33,887 nt of DNA from an uncultured Shimia sp. (GTDB taxonomy: Bacteria; Pseudomonadota; Alphaproteobacteria; Rhodobacterales; Rhodobacteraceae), in contig CALGEH010000233.1 in the NCBI GenBank assembly GCA_937881735.1, positions 1 to 33,887 on the forward strand, read 5' to 3'. Below the pieces are notes generated by a model. It searched no databases. It saw nothing but the letters and a program-made list of their open reading frames with translations, and was not told the origin of the DNA. The stretch's first letter is position 1; every line of letters starts with the position of its first letter. Positions 1-8,739 of this stretch are shown here, one piece after another. Position numbers and translations under genes: made by a program.

Positions 1-69
1 GTAGCTCAGTGGTAGAGCGCGTCATTGGTAATGACGAGGTCGGGAGTTCAATCCTCCCTCACAGCACCA
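1..69 (+). tRNA. tRNA-Thr (anticodon GGT), 5' end cut off by the window
   Basis: The fold can be drawn by hand. The D arm is GCTC/GAGC. The anticodon stem CGTCA/TGACG encloses the loop TTGGTAA, giving anticodon GGT (Thr). The T arm GGGAG/CTCCC encloses TTCAATC, and the acceptor 3' strand ends in an encoded CCA at 67-69. About six bases of the 5' acceptor strand lie before base 1, so the gene is partial only because of the window edge. Confidence 0.93.
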
Positions 70-297
70 TTTTACAACACCACACATGTCGTCAGTGCCG
101 TTGCAATGTCCCGCAGGCGCAACCGGCGCAATCCGCGTGTTCGGATCACAGGGTGCGGGAGCTCCATCCGCCTTCACGGCACTCTTTCAAAGCCGCACAT
201 GCACCCGTCTTAACCGGCAGTGATACCGCTAACAGGCTTTACGCCAAATCCAGCTTCTTCTTAGCTCAAATACTCAAACACTCTGCCGTGCGCGCGG
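70..297. other. Intergenic stretch with no recognisable gene
   Basis: The 228 bases between the tRNA and the tmoW stop hold no ORF with a family resemblance or a good ribosome binding site. The only structure I see is the short element at 254-275, which resembles sequences at 20695-20718 and 25574-25597 and lies just downstream of tmoW. No strong terminator hairpin was found. Confidence 0.5.
254..275 (-). repeat. Short 3'-end element, copy 1 (downstream of tmoW)
   Basis: On the minus strand this reads GAGTATTTGAGCTAAGAAG followed by AAG, 22-44 bases after the tmoW stop. Similar sequences follow trHb (20695-20718) and fhs (25574-25597). The core pattern is roughly a G(A/T)(G/A)TATTT box, a few bases, then an A/G-rich run. 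All three lie just downstream of minus-strand stop codons, which suggests a recurrent 3'-UTR element. The similarity is partial and was judged by eye. Confidence 0.4.
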
Positions 298-2277
298 CTA
301 GTCTTCTAGCCCAAGCGCGCGTTTCTTGTCATTGGCCCATTTCAGGATGGTCAGATCAAACGTCAGCGCCATCAGCGCCACGCAGATACCCAGAACGAAG
401 TTCTTGCCCAGATCTGTGCCAGCAAGGGTGCGTTGCAATTCCTGACCCAAATCCTGGGTGCCAATGAAGGCCGCGATGATCACCATGAAGAAAGCAAACA
501 TGATGGCTTGGTTGAAGCCCACGGCCATGGTGGGCAGGGCCAGCGGCAGTTGCACCTTTATCAGCTTTTGCATCTTGGTGGCCCCTGCCATGTCAGCCGC
601 CTCTGTCATCTCAAGCGGCACGGTGCGCAGGCCCTCAATGGTGTAGCGGACCAGCGGGACCATGCAGAAGATGAGGATTGAGAAGATCACCGCGATATCC
701 GTGATGCCAAAGAGCATGATGGCGGGCAGAAGATAGACGAAGCTTGGGAATGTCTGCGCCGTATCGCATACCAGAAGCATACGCTCGGACCATTTTTCCG
801 AGCGCGCCGCCATAATCCCCAGGGGCAGGCCGATCAGCATGGCCAATGCCACCGCCGAAATCACGGAGTAGAGCGTGATAACTGAGCGGTCCCACCATCC
901 GGTGATCGCAATGAACGTGAAGAACGCTGCAGCGATGATCGCCTCTTTGCGGCCACCAAGCCAGAGGGCGAAAGCGGCCATCAGGATGATGAAGGCCGGT
1001 GTCGGAATGCTGAGCAAGAAATCCCGGAAGGGGATCAGAATTTTGACGTTCAGGAACGCCCTGAGCCAGCCAGTGACTGCCTGCACCGGATCGAGGTTCA
1101 CGAAGCCCTTGATGAGGTCGTCGATCTCGCGGCCTTGGCTCAAAGCCTGCTTGCGCGACACTTCACCGAGGATCTCGAACACTTGCGACAAAAGCGTGAA
1201 TGTCACGAAAGCCACGATACAGAGCACGAGTGTGAAATGACGCTTCCACCACGGCGTGCCACGCTCGAAATGCTCGGGCTGTTTTGCAACCCATGCTTTC
1301 GACAGCCGGTCCAGCGTCACGGCTACGAGCACGATTGTCACGCCGATCTCAAAACTGCGGCCCAATTTGAAGCTACCCATCATCTGGAGCAGTTTTGCAC
1401 CAAGACCGGGCATGCCGATAAAGGCCGTGAGGACCACCATGGCAAGGCAGAGCATGATCACTTGGTTGACGCCCACAAGGATCTCGGTCCGGGCCGAGGG
1501 CAGATAGACATGGCGCAAAAGCTGCCAACGTGAGCAGCCGCTCATATGGCCGGATTCAACCACATCGGGTGAGACTTTTTGCAAGCCCAGCGTGGTCATG
1601 AGGATCATCGGCGGAATGGCATAGATGGTGGTGGCCACGGCGCCGGCTGTCGGGCCCACCTTGAAGAAGATGACCGCTGGCAGAAGATAGGTGAAGAAGG
1701 GCAGCGTTTGCAGCACCGACAGGATCGGCTTGATCGCGCGATTAAAGCGGGCCGAACGCCACGCGAGAATGCCGAGTGACAAACCGATAATGAAGGCAAG
1801 AGGGGCCGCCACGACGAGGACCGACATGGTCTGCATCGCAATGTCCCATTGGCCTACGAGGGCAGTCCACACACAGGTCCCCCCCGCCAGAAGGGCCAGA
1901 CGCCAACCGCCGAGATAGTAACCCACAACAGCCGCCACGGCGGCAATCGCCGACCACGGAATCGGCCCGAGGTTGGGCCAGCGCCGCTTGCCGAAGAGAA
2001 GGTTGGCCGTGGCGTCCAGCACCCATTCCAGACCCCCGGTGAGGAAGCGTGTAAAGGCCAGAAGGCCCAGATCATCTTTTACGAAGTTGAAGATCATATC
2101 GAGGAAGGGCGCGATTGGCGGGACCATCGCCTCAGGAAGGCGGTGCAGCGCGGCGGGCAGAGCGCCCAGATATTGCGCAATGGTCAGCACAGCCGCAATC
2201 AGGACCAGAACCAGCGCAAAGCGCGGGCGGCTGATGCCGCTTATGGCGGGGACTGCGTTGGTGCTGAGTGTGGCCAT
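298..2277 (-). CDS. tmoW: TMAO ABC transporter, tandem-fused permease
   Basis: Inner-membrane permease of a betaine/TMAO-type (ProW family) importer. At 659 residues it is about twice the size of a single ProW-type permease and contains two complete binding-protein-dependent transport domains. The first has its EAA-like loop in the ESGHMSGCSRWQLLRHVYLP segment and the second in TEAADMAGATKMQKLIKVQLP. The two halves share the pattern QT(L/F)P.F.YLLPA, and many hydrophobic segments surround them. The start overlaps the tmoV stop by one base (TGATG), so translation is probably coupled. The order binding protein, ATPase, fused permease beside tmm and tdm matches the TMAO transporter tmoXVW of marine roseobacters. 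A glycine betaine/proline importer (proW) is the alternative from sequence family alone; context favours TMAO. Confidence 0.86.
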   Translation of the reverse strand: MATLSTNAVPAISGISRPRFALVLVLIAAVLTIAQYLGALPAALHRLPEAMVPPIAPFLDMIFNFVKDDLGLLAFTRFLTGGLEWVLDATANLLFGKRRWPNLGPIPWSAIAAVAAVVGYYLGGWRLALLAGGTCVWTALVGQWDIAMQTMSVLVVAAPLAFIIGLSLGILAWRSARFNRAIKPILSVLQTLPFFTYLLPAVIFFKVGPTAGAVATTIYAIPPMILMTTLGLQKVSPDVVESGHMSGCSRWQLLRHVYLPSARTEILVGVNQVIMLCLAMVVLTAFIGMPGLGAKLLQMMGSFKLGRSFEIGVTIVLVAVTLDRLSKAWVAKQPEHFERGTPWWKRHFTLVLCIVAFVTFTLLSQVFEILGEVSRKQALSQGREIDDLIKGFVNLDPVQAVTGWLRAFLNVKILIPFRDFLLSIPTPAFIILMAAFALWLGGRKEAIIAAAFFTFIAITGWWDRSVITLYSVISAVALAMLIGLPLGIMAARSEKWSERMLLVCDTAQTFPSFVYLLPAIMLFGITDIAVIFSILIFCMVPLVRYTIEGLRTVPLEMTEAADMAGATKMQKLIKVQLPLALPTMAVGFNQAIMFAFFMVIIAAFIGTQDLGQELQRTLAGTDLGKNFVLGICVALMALTFDLTILKWANDKKRALGLED

Positions 2278-3293
2278 CAGTTGATCCCCACCAGAATATT
2301 GAGCGCATCCTGGCGATTGAGAGCGCCTATCAGAGCGCCCTTCTGCATCACGGGAATCTTTTCACGTGTGTCCTGCACGAGAATGCTCGCCAGATCATGC
2401 ACTGTGGCGCCAGCATCCACCGGATCGCCCGTACCCGCCGCCGCCTTGTCCGCCAGAACGGCGGCCCGCACGACGCGGGCCTTGTCGATATCCTCGGTGA
2501 ATTTGCGAACATATTCCGTCGCCGGGTGCAGCACGATCTGATCGGGGGTATCGCATTGCTCCACCGCACCGTCTTTCATGATCGCGATCCGGTCGGCAAG
2601 GCGCAGCGCCTCGTCAAAATCATGGGTGATGAACACGATGGTTTTGCCCAAAAGGCCCTGCAGGCGCAGGAACTCGTCCTGCATCTCGCGGCGGATAAGA
2701 GGATCGAGCGCGCTGAACGGCTCGTCCAGAAACCAGATATCGGGCTCGATTGCCAAGGACCGTGCGATGCCCACGCGTTGTTGCTGACCGCCGCTCAGCT
2801 CGCGCGGATAATAGTCTTCGCGCCCCTCAAGCCCGACCAGTTTCACGACCTCCATCGCGCGGTCGCGACGAGTATGGCGGTCCTGACCGCGCATCTCCAG
2901 AGGAAAGGCCACGTTCTCAAGCACGGTGCGGTGCGGCAAGAGGCCAAAGCTTTGGAACACCATGCCCATCTTGCTCCGGCGCAGGTCGATCAGTTCTTTC
3001 TCGGACAGTTTCGCAATGTCCTGCCCATCGACACTGATCACGCCGCTCGTGATGTTATGAAGGCGCGAGAAACATCGCACCAAAGTGGACTTGCCCGAAC
3101 CGGAAAGTCCCATGATCACAAGCATCTCGCCGCGTGAGACTTCGATGCTCACGTCCCTTACACCGGCGATATAGCCATCCGCGCGGATATCGTCAAAACT
3201 GCGCCCCTCCGGCATGCTCGCGAGATATCTCTTTGGATCGTTTCCAAAGACTTTCCACACATTTTCACAGCGGATGACCGGGGCGTCGCTCAT
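2277..3293 (-). CDS. tmoV: TMAO ABC transporter, ATP-binding subunit
   Basis: ATPase of the importer (ProV/OpuAA-like, 338 residues), acting on the cytoplasmic face with TmoW. Walker A is GLSGSGKST at residues 62-70. The ABC signature LSGGQQ starts at about 166, and Walker B ends in FLDEP at about 188-192. The last roughly 75 residues, after the ATPase domain, look like the C-terminal CBS-type regulatory region known in ProV proteins, which in relatives senses ionic strength; here it looks short. The gene follows tmoX after 77 bases that contain a hairpin, and its final codon overlaps the tmoW start by one base. That the subunit serves TMAO rather than betaine is inferred from context. Confidence 0.87.
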   Translation of the reverse strand: MSDAPVIRCENVWKVFGNDPKRYLASMPEGRSFDDIRADGYIAGVRDVSIEVSRGEMLVIMGLSGSGKSTLVRCFSRLHNITSGVISVDGQDIAKLSEKELIDLRRSKMGMVFQSFGLLPHRTVLENVAFPLEMRGQDRHTRRDRAMEVVKLVGLEGREDYYPRELSGGQQQRVGIARSLAIEPDIWFLDEPFSALDPLIRREMQDEFLRLQGLLGKTIVFITHDFDEALRLADRIAIMKDGAVEQCDTPDQIVLHPATEYVRKFTEDIDKARVVRAAVLADKAAAGTGDPVDAGATVHDLASILVQDTREKIPVMQKGALIGALNRQDALNILVGIN

Positions 3294-3316
3294 GGGGGCA
3301 TGTCCTCAAGGTAAGA

Positions 3317-3347
3317 AAAGCCCCGCCCGACATACGGACGGGGCCTT
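3317..3347 (-). terminator. Intra-operon hairpin between tmoX and tmoV
   Basis: On the minus strand GCCCCGTCC pairs with GGGCGGGGC (plus positions 3336-3344 and 3320-3328, one G-U pair, 7-base loop), followed by TTTTCTT. It starts about 26 bases after the tmoX stop and ends before tmoV. Such partial terminators or 3' stabilisers are common after binding-protein genes and would keep TmoX more abundant than the membrane subunits; that role here is inferred. Confidence 0.7.
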
Positions 3348-3370
3348 ATGTTCAGGTGTGCAGGATGGGT

Positions 3371-4530
<1,160 letters not shown>

Positions 4531-4537
4531 GAATATT

Positions 4538-4565
4538 ATTATCAGCACGATAGTTGTAATTGCAA
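4538..4565 (-). promoter_or_regulatory. Candidate sigma70-type promoter of tmoX
   Basis: The minus strand shows TTGCAA (4560-4565) as a -35 box and GATAAT (4538-4543) as a -10 box with 16 bases between. An alternative -10, TAATAA (4536-4541), gives an 18-base spacer. The shared motif at 4580-4597 sits just upstream of the -35, where a class I/II activator would bind. Confidence 0.45.
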
Positions 4566-4579
4566 AAAAACAGCATATC

Positions 4580-4597
4580 TGGTGCAAGTTTTTGCCT
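4580..4597 (-). promoter_or_regulatory. Shared promoter motif, copy A (upstream of tmoX)
   Basis: Minus strand: AGGCAAAAACTTGCACCA. The same core occurs upstream of dmmD (9962-9981) and in the amt/mgsA divergent region (11818-11835, and a weaker form at 11757-11777). Copies A and B also share a TGCTGTTT block followed by TTTTGC a few bases downstream. It is probably a regulator binding site; which regulator is unknown. Confidence 0.5.
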
Positions 4598-4629
4598 AGA
4601 CGGATCGCGCGCGCCCAGTTTTCGGGCAA

Positions 4630-4660
4630 ATACCCCGCCATGGGTTTCACGGCGGGGTAT
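4630..4660 (-). terminator. Hairpin downstream of the truncated tmoX copy
   Basis: A perfect 10-base-pair stem, ATACCCCGCC (4630-4639) with GGCGGGGTAT (4651-4660), and an 11-base loop, starting about 14 bases after the stop of the tmoX remnant. The run of T after it on the minus strand is short (TTT), so it may act as a 3' stabiliser rather than a strong terminator. Its placement matches the hairpin after the intact tmoX. Confidence 0.55.
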
Positions 4661-4674
4661 CTTTGAATGCGCCT

Positions 4675-5148
<474 letters not shown>

Positions 5149-5216
5149 CTAGTGTAAACAAATCTATCAACGGCGTGTGCTATGTCACTAAAAACCAAGC
5201 GGTCGTGCAAAAGAGT

Positions 5217-5231
5217 TTTACTCTGAGTAAA
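5217..5231. promoter_or_regulatory. Perfect palindrome upstream of the XRE-cupin gene
   Basis: TTTACTC-T-GAGTAAA is a perfect 7-1-7 dyad about 100 bases before the regulator start. A related half-site, GTGTAAACA, lies near 5152-5160. XRE-cupin regulators usually bind short palindromes at their own promoters, so autoregulation is the simplest reading, but this is inferred. Confidence 0.5.
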
Positions 5232-5333
5232 CATACGTGCATTATCAGGACACTATGAACGACACGCGGCCCGCGTTTGCCCTTGCGCTTTCCTGTTCAG
5301 CCCGTGCCTTTCGATCCCAACAAAGCAAACGGT

Positions 5334-5996
5334 ATGAACGTAGAAAAACTGAGCCCCGAGATGGTCACGAAACTCACCCAAGATCCGCATAGCGTGCGCC
5401 GCGATGATCGTGAGAAAAACTTGGCGACCGCCATTGGACGCGAATTGCGTGCGCATCGGCGGCGTCAGGAAAGCACCGTGGCCGAACTGGCGGCGCTCAC
5501 AAATCTCTCTATCGGGATGCTCTCCAAGATCGAGAACGGCAATACCTCGCCCTCGCTCACCACGCTTCAGACACTGGCCAATGCGCTGAGCGTGCCGATC
5601 ACCAGCTTCTTCCGCCGCTTTGAGGAAAACCGCGAGGCGGTGCATACCAAATCCGGTGAGGGGGTTGAGCTTGAGCGCGAAGGCACGCGCGCGGGCCACC
5701 AATACAATCTCTTGGGTCATATCGGGTCAAACGGCTCTGGCGTGATTGTGGAGCCCTATCTGATCACGTTGTCTGCGGAATCGGACACGTTCCCCACGTT
5801 TCAACATGCCGGGATCGAGACAATCTATATGCTGGAGGGTGAGGTCGACTATCGCCATGGCGATGAGGTTCTGGCGCTCAAGCCCGGAGACACGCTTTTC
5901 TTCGATGCCGATGCGCCGCATGGGCCCGAGCGTCTGGTGTCCCTGCCCTGCCGTTATCTGTCGATCATCAGCTATCCGCAGAGCGGCGCCGTCTAA
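5334..5996 (+). CDS. XRE-family transcriptional regulator with cupin sensor domain
   Basis: DNA-binding regulator of the HTH_3 plus cupin_2 type. From the ATG at 5334 it is 220 residues long. A helix-turn-helix lies at about residues 31-90 (IGRELRAHRRRQESTVAELA, then LSIGMLSKIENGNTSPSLTT), followed by a C-terminal cupin barrel at about 135-205 (YMLEGEVDYRHGDEVLALKPGD). Members of this type control polyamine, amino acid and amine catabolism, with the cupin binding the ligand. I chose ATG 5334 because the upstream in-frame starts are TTG codons; ribosome binding sequence is weak at all options, and 5361 is also possible. It lies between the tmoX remnant and dmmC, converging on dmm, so control of tmo or dmm genes is plausible but unproven. 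Confidence 0.85.
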   Translation: MNVEKLSPEMVTKLTQDPHSVRRDDREKNLATAIGRELRAHRRRQESTVAELAALTNLSIGMLSKIENGNTSPSLTTLQTLANALSVPITSFFRRFEENREAVHTKSGEGVELEREGTRAGHQYNLLGHIGSNGSGVIVEPYLITLSAESDTFPTFQHAGIETIYMLEGEVDYRHGDEVLALKPGDTLFFDADAPHGPERLVSLPCRYLSIISYPQSGAV

Positions 5997-6020
5997 GACG
6001 CCGCCCCACGCATTCAAGCG

Positions 6021-7088
6021 TTACTTTTGCAGCTGTGGCTCTGTGTCCAGATCAGGCCAGATACCAGGCGAGGTGGGCAGGCCGTCATCGAATTGGCTCA
6101 GGTAGTCAATCATCATGGGCCGGTTGTCGATAAAACCTTTGTAGGTCGCCAATTCCTCGGGCAGATCGCGGATCACCCGGTGCAGGCGCCGGCCCCATTT
6201 CGGCACCGTCATCAGATCTTGGAACGCACAGAGATAACAGCGGATCGGGAAGACCATCGCGTTGGAGCGTGGCAGGCGATAAAACGTCTGAAGCTCCACC
6301 CGCAGGTGCTGTTTGGCACCGATATTCTCGGGCGTCAGAGTGGTCTTCTGGATGCCCCATTTATGATAGTTCTCAGGGCTCGTGTCCAAAAGCGGATTGA
6401 CCGTCATGGTCCAATTGAGCCGCCGTGCGGGCGCACCTTGCTGAATGTTCAAAAGGAATTTCAGCGCGCGGACGAAGATGCCCTTTTCATGCGCCAGAGG
6501 CACCGGCGCGTGCCATTCAAAGAAGTTCATCCCGATGTCGAAATCGAGGGACCAGTCGGCCTGCGTGGTGATCATCCCTGCGTCCATCCACAGGTTGTCG
6601 TCGCGCTGATCCAGCACGGCCCAATCGCCCTGCGCCTGCCGGGTGATGTATTCCATTGGGCCGTAGGGCAGAGTGGCCTCATCGAGGAAGGTGAACGTAT
6701 CGTCGATGCCCATCGGCTTGTTGACCCAGCGCCAGCGATTGCCGTCGCGGTGCAGCTCAAAAAGGTCCGGGTAATCCTCGGATTTGGCCACCATGATCAG
6801 TTCCAGCAGGTCCCAGCCCGCCAGCGTCATATGCGGCAAGGACTGGCAGCGCAGCGGATCATTGTCGAGGACCAGCGCCCTGTCGCGCATCTCCGAGACG
6901 TAATGCTCGTCCACGTCAAAGCGGTTCTGAAAGACCGACCCTTCGCGCCCGCCCCGGTGCGGCTCCATATTGACCGAATACATGTAGTCGTCCTTGTCGA
7001 ACGGAAACGGGAACCGTTTGATCGCCCAAGGGGAGTTCTTAAAGGAATAATCCTCGCGGAAGGTCTCGTCGTTGAACTGAATGGTCAT
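6021..7088 (-). CDS. dmmC: Dimethylamine monooxygenase, haem-dependent oxidative N-demethylase subunit (DUF3445)
   Basis: A 355-residue member of the haem-dependent oxidative N-demethylase family (DUF3445). With DmmA and DmmB it oxidises dimethylamine to methylamine and formaldehyde using O2 and NAD(P)H. Recognised from family-like segments such as KRFPFPFDKDDYMYSVNMEPHR near the start, followed by a W-rich core (LDFDIGMNFFEWHAPVP), RVELQTFYRLPRS and a PRSNAMVFPIRCYL stretch. A good ribosome binding site (GGAGAA) precedes the ATG. It is the last gene of dmmDABC, 9 bases after dmmB. The symbol follows the gene order dmmD-A-B-C known from Ruegeria pomeroyi. Which subunit carries which cofactor is family knowledge, not visible here. 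Confidence 0.83.
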   Translation of the reverse strand: MTIQFNDETFREDYSFKNSPWAIKRFPFPFDKDDYMYSVNMEPHRGGREGSVFQNRFDVDEHYVSEMRDRALVLDNDPLRCQSLPHMTLAGWDLLELIMVAKSEDYPDLFELHRDGNRWRWVNKPMGIDDTFTFLDEATLPYGPMEYITRQAQGDWAVLDQRDDNLWMDAGMITTQADWSLDFDIGMNFFEWHAPVPLAHEKGIFVRALKFLLNIQQGAPARRLNWTMTVNPLLDTSPENYHKWGIQKTTLTPENIGAKQHLRVELQTFYRLPRSNAMVFPIRCYLCAFQDLMTVPKWGRRLHRVIRDLPEELATYKGFIDNRPMMIDYLSQFDDGLPTSPGIWPDLDTEPQLQK

Positions 7089-7097
7089 TGTCTTCTC

Positions 7098-8060
7098 CTA
7101 TCGGTCCAAAACCAGCGTCTTGCCCTCGAAGCGGCTGACGCAGGGCATGATCTTCTTGCCCGAGGCGTGCTCGTCCTCCTCAAGCCAGTGATCGCGGTGA
7201 ATGAACGTGCCGTCGTAATCGATCACATCCGTCTCGCATTGCCCGCAGGCCCCGCCACGACAGAGGTAAGGCGCGTCCACGCCCGCGCGTTCGATCGCTT
7301 CCAGAAGGCTCTCATGCTCGCCGACCTGCACGACCTTGTTGGAGATCGCGAGCTTCACCTCAAAGGGCTTGCCGGGTTTGGGCGCGAGGAATTCCTCGTG
7401 ATGCACCGCCTCGCGCGGCCAGCCCAGATCGGCAGCCGTGTTGCGCACCCAGTCGATCATGCCTTTCGGGCCACAAACATAGATATGCGTGCCCAAAGGC
7501 TGCCCATCCAGAAGGCTTTCCAGCGCGATCCGTTGATTATCATCGTCGTAATAGACATGCACATGATGCGGGTATTGCGCGGTCAGCGTATCGGCATAGG
7601 CCGCGAGGCCTGGGTTGCGCGCGGCGAAATGCAGCTCCCATTTGCCGCCCGTGCGCTCCATCTGCTTGATCTGCGATAGGAAGGGCGTGATGCCGATACC
7701 GCCCGCGAAAAACAGATGCTTTTTCGCCCGCAGATCGAGGGGGAAGAGGTTGACCGGATAGCTGATCACCATCTCATCGCCGACCGCGACCTTGTTGTGC
7801 AAAAAGAGCGAACCGCCCCGCCCCTCGTCGTCGCGCCGCACCGAGATCGTGTAGGCGCTTTGGTCCATCGGATCGGACATCAGGGAATAGGGGTTGAGGC
7901 GGGTGACGTCACCGTCCTTCATCTCAACCACCGTATGCGCGCCGCCCGAAAACATTGGCATCGGCCCACCATCGGTGCGTTCAAACCGGAAGCGGGTTAT
8001 CAAATCGTTCACCGGCGTGATTTCGGTCACACGCACGGCAATTTTCTCAGCGCCGCTCAT
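7098..8060 (-). CDS. dmmB: Dimethylamine monooxygenase, flavin/2Fe-2S reductase subunit
   Basis: Phthalate dioxygenase reductase/VanB-type electron-transfer protein, 320 residues from the ATG at 8060 that overlaps the dmmA stop (ATGA). Earlier in-frame starts lie inside dmmA and are rejected. The order is a flavin-binding barrel (NPYSLMSDP, then YTISVRRDDEGRGGS), an NAD-binding domain (FFAGGIGITPFLSQI, then YVCGPKGMIDWV) and a C-terminal plant-type ferredoxin domain with the cluster motif CRGGACGQC and a final cysteine in IMPCVSRFEG. It passes electrons from NAD(P)H to the oxygenase. Its position between dmmA and dmmC fixes its role. Confidence 0.87.
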   Translation of the reverse strand: MSGAEKIAVRVTEITPVNDLITRFRFERTDGGPMPMFSGGAHTVVEMKDGDVTRLNPYSLMSDPMDQSAYTISVRRDDEGRGGSLFLHNKVAVGDEMVISYPVNLFPLDLRAKKHLFFAGGIGITPFLSQIKQMERTGGKWELHFAARNPGLAAYADTLTAQYPHHVHVYYDDDNQRIALESLLDGQPLGTHIYVCGPKGMIDWVRNTAADLGWPREAVHHEEFLAPKPGKPFEVKLAISNKVVQVGEHESLLEAIERAGVDAPYLCRGGACGQCETDVIDYDGTFIHRDHWLEEDEHASGKKIMPCVSRFEGKTLVLDR

Positions 8061-8653
8061 TCGTAAATCCCCTTTGGAGCGGGCACGTTGCCCGGGTCTT
8101 CGGCGTCGATGCACACGCCCTGATAGGCGGCGATGCGGCGCGAGTAGTGATCACGCACGAAAAGGTTCAGCCCACAATGGGAACATTGGAACGGGTCCAT
8201 CTCCACATCCTCGGTGATGCCCTTACAATGCACGCATTGCATACGGCGCGCGACCGATCCGCGATGCTCTGTCTGAATGGCGGTGTGCGGGATGCCGGCG
8301 GTCACTGCGGCCTGCATCACCTGCCCCATCATGCCCTCGGTACCTGTGAGGTAGAGCTGAAGGCCCATCGCGGCATCGCTCAAAACCCGCTCGATCCGCT
8401 GCACCGCGCTGCCATAGGTCGGCGTCTCGCGGAATTGCATGGGGTTCAACGCTTCGAGCTTGGGGCCGTAATCCGTGCCCTTGGCGATAAAAATCAGGTG
8501 GGTTTTGGCCATGAGATCGGGGGTGGCGATCTCCAGAATGGCCTCGGCGCCCTCGGCCTCGGCTATCATCAGATGATGCTTGCCCGGGCGTGGCTCCAGA
8601 GTGCCCCAGACGGGGCGGCTTTTGATGGATGGCGGGAATTCGAATTTCGACAT
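8057..8653 (-). CDS. dmmA: Dimethylamine monooxygenase subunit DmmA
   Basis: 198 residues resembling the DmmA family. The N-terminal two thirds is an alpha/beta region (HHLMIAEAEGAEAILEIATP, then GLQLYLTGTEGMMGQVMQAA) that looks like a reductase nucleotide-binding fold. The C-terminus carries two CxxC pairs (CVHCKG, CSHCGLN) plus a later cysteine in YQGVC, which suggests a bound metal or iron-sulfur site. A ribosome binding site, AGGAGA, lies 11 bases upstream. Its stop overlaps the dmmB start by four bases. It is part of the enzyme that demethylates dimethylamine; its exact part in electron transfer cannot be read from the sequence. Confidence 0.82.
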   Translation of the reverse strand: MSKFEFPPSIKSRPVWGTLEPRPGKHHLMIAEAEGAEAILEIATPDLMAKTHLIFIAKGTDYGPKLEALNPMQFRETPTYGSAVQRIERVLSDAAMGLQLYLTGTEGMMGQVMQAAVTAGIPHTAIQTEHRGSVARRMQCVHCKGITEDVEMDPFQCSHCGLNLFVRDHYSRRIAAYQGVCIDAEDPGNVPAPKGIYE

Positions 8654-8739
8654 GCGCGTTTCACATCTCCTCGCAGTTGGTATCCGGGGCGGTTTGTATC
8701 CGGGGCCGCGCAGTGCCGCCCCGGATGTGTCGCTTGGGC

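Noticed and set aside
6027-7679. A 550-codon plus-strand open frame opposite dmmC and dmmB
   Set aside because: Antisense to two recognised genes, low-complexity composition, no ribosome binding site; shadow frame.
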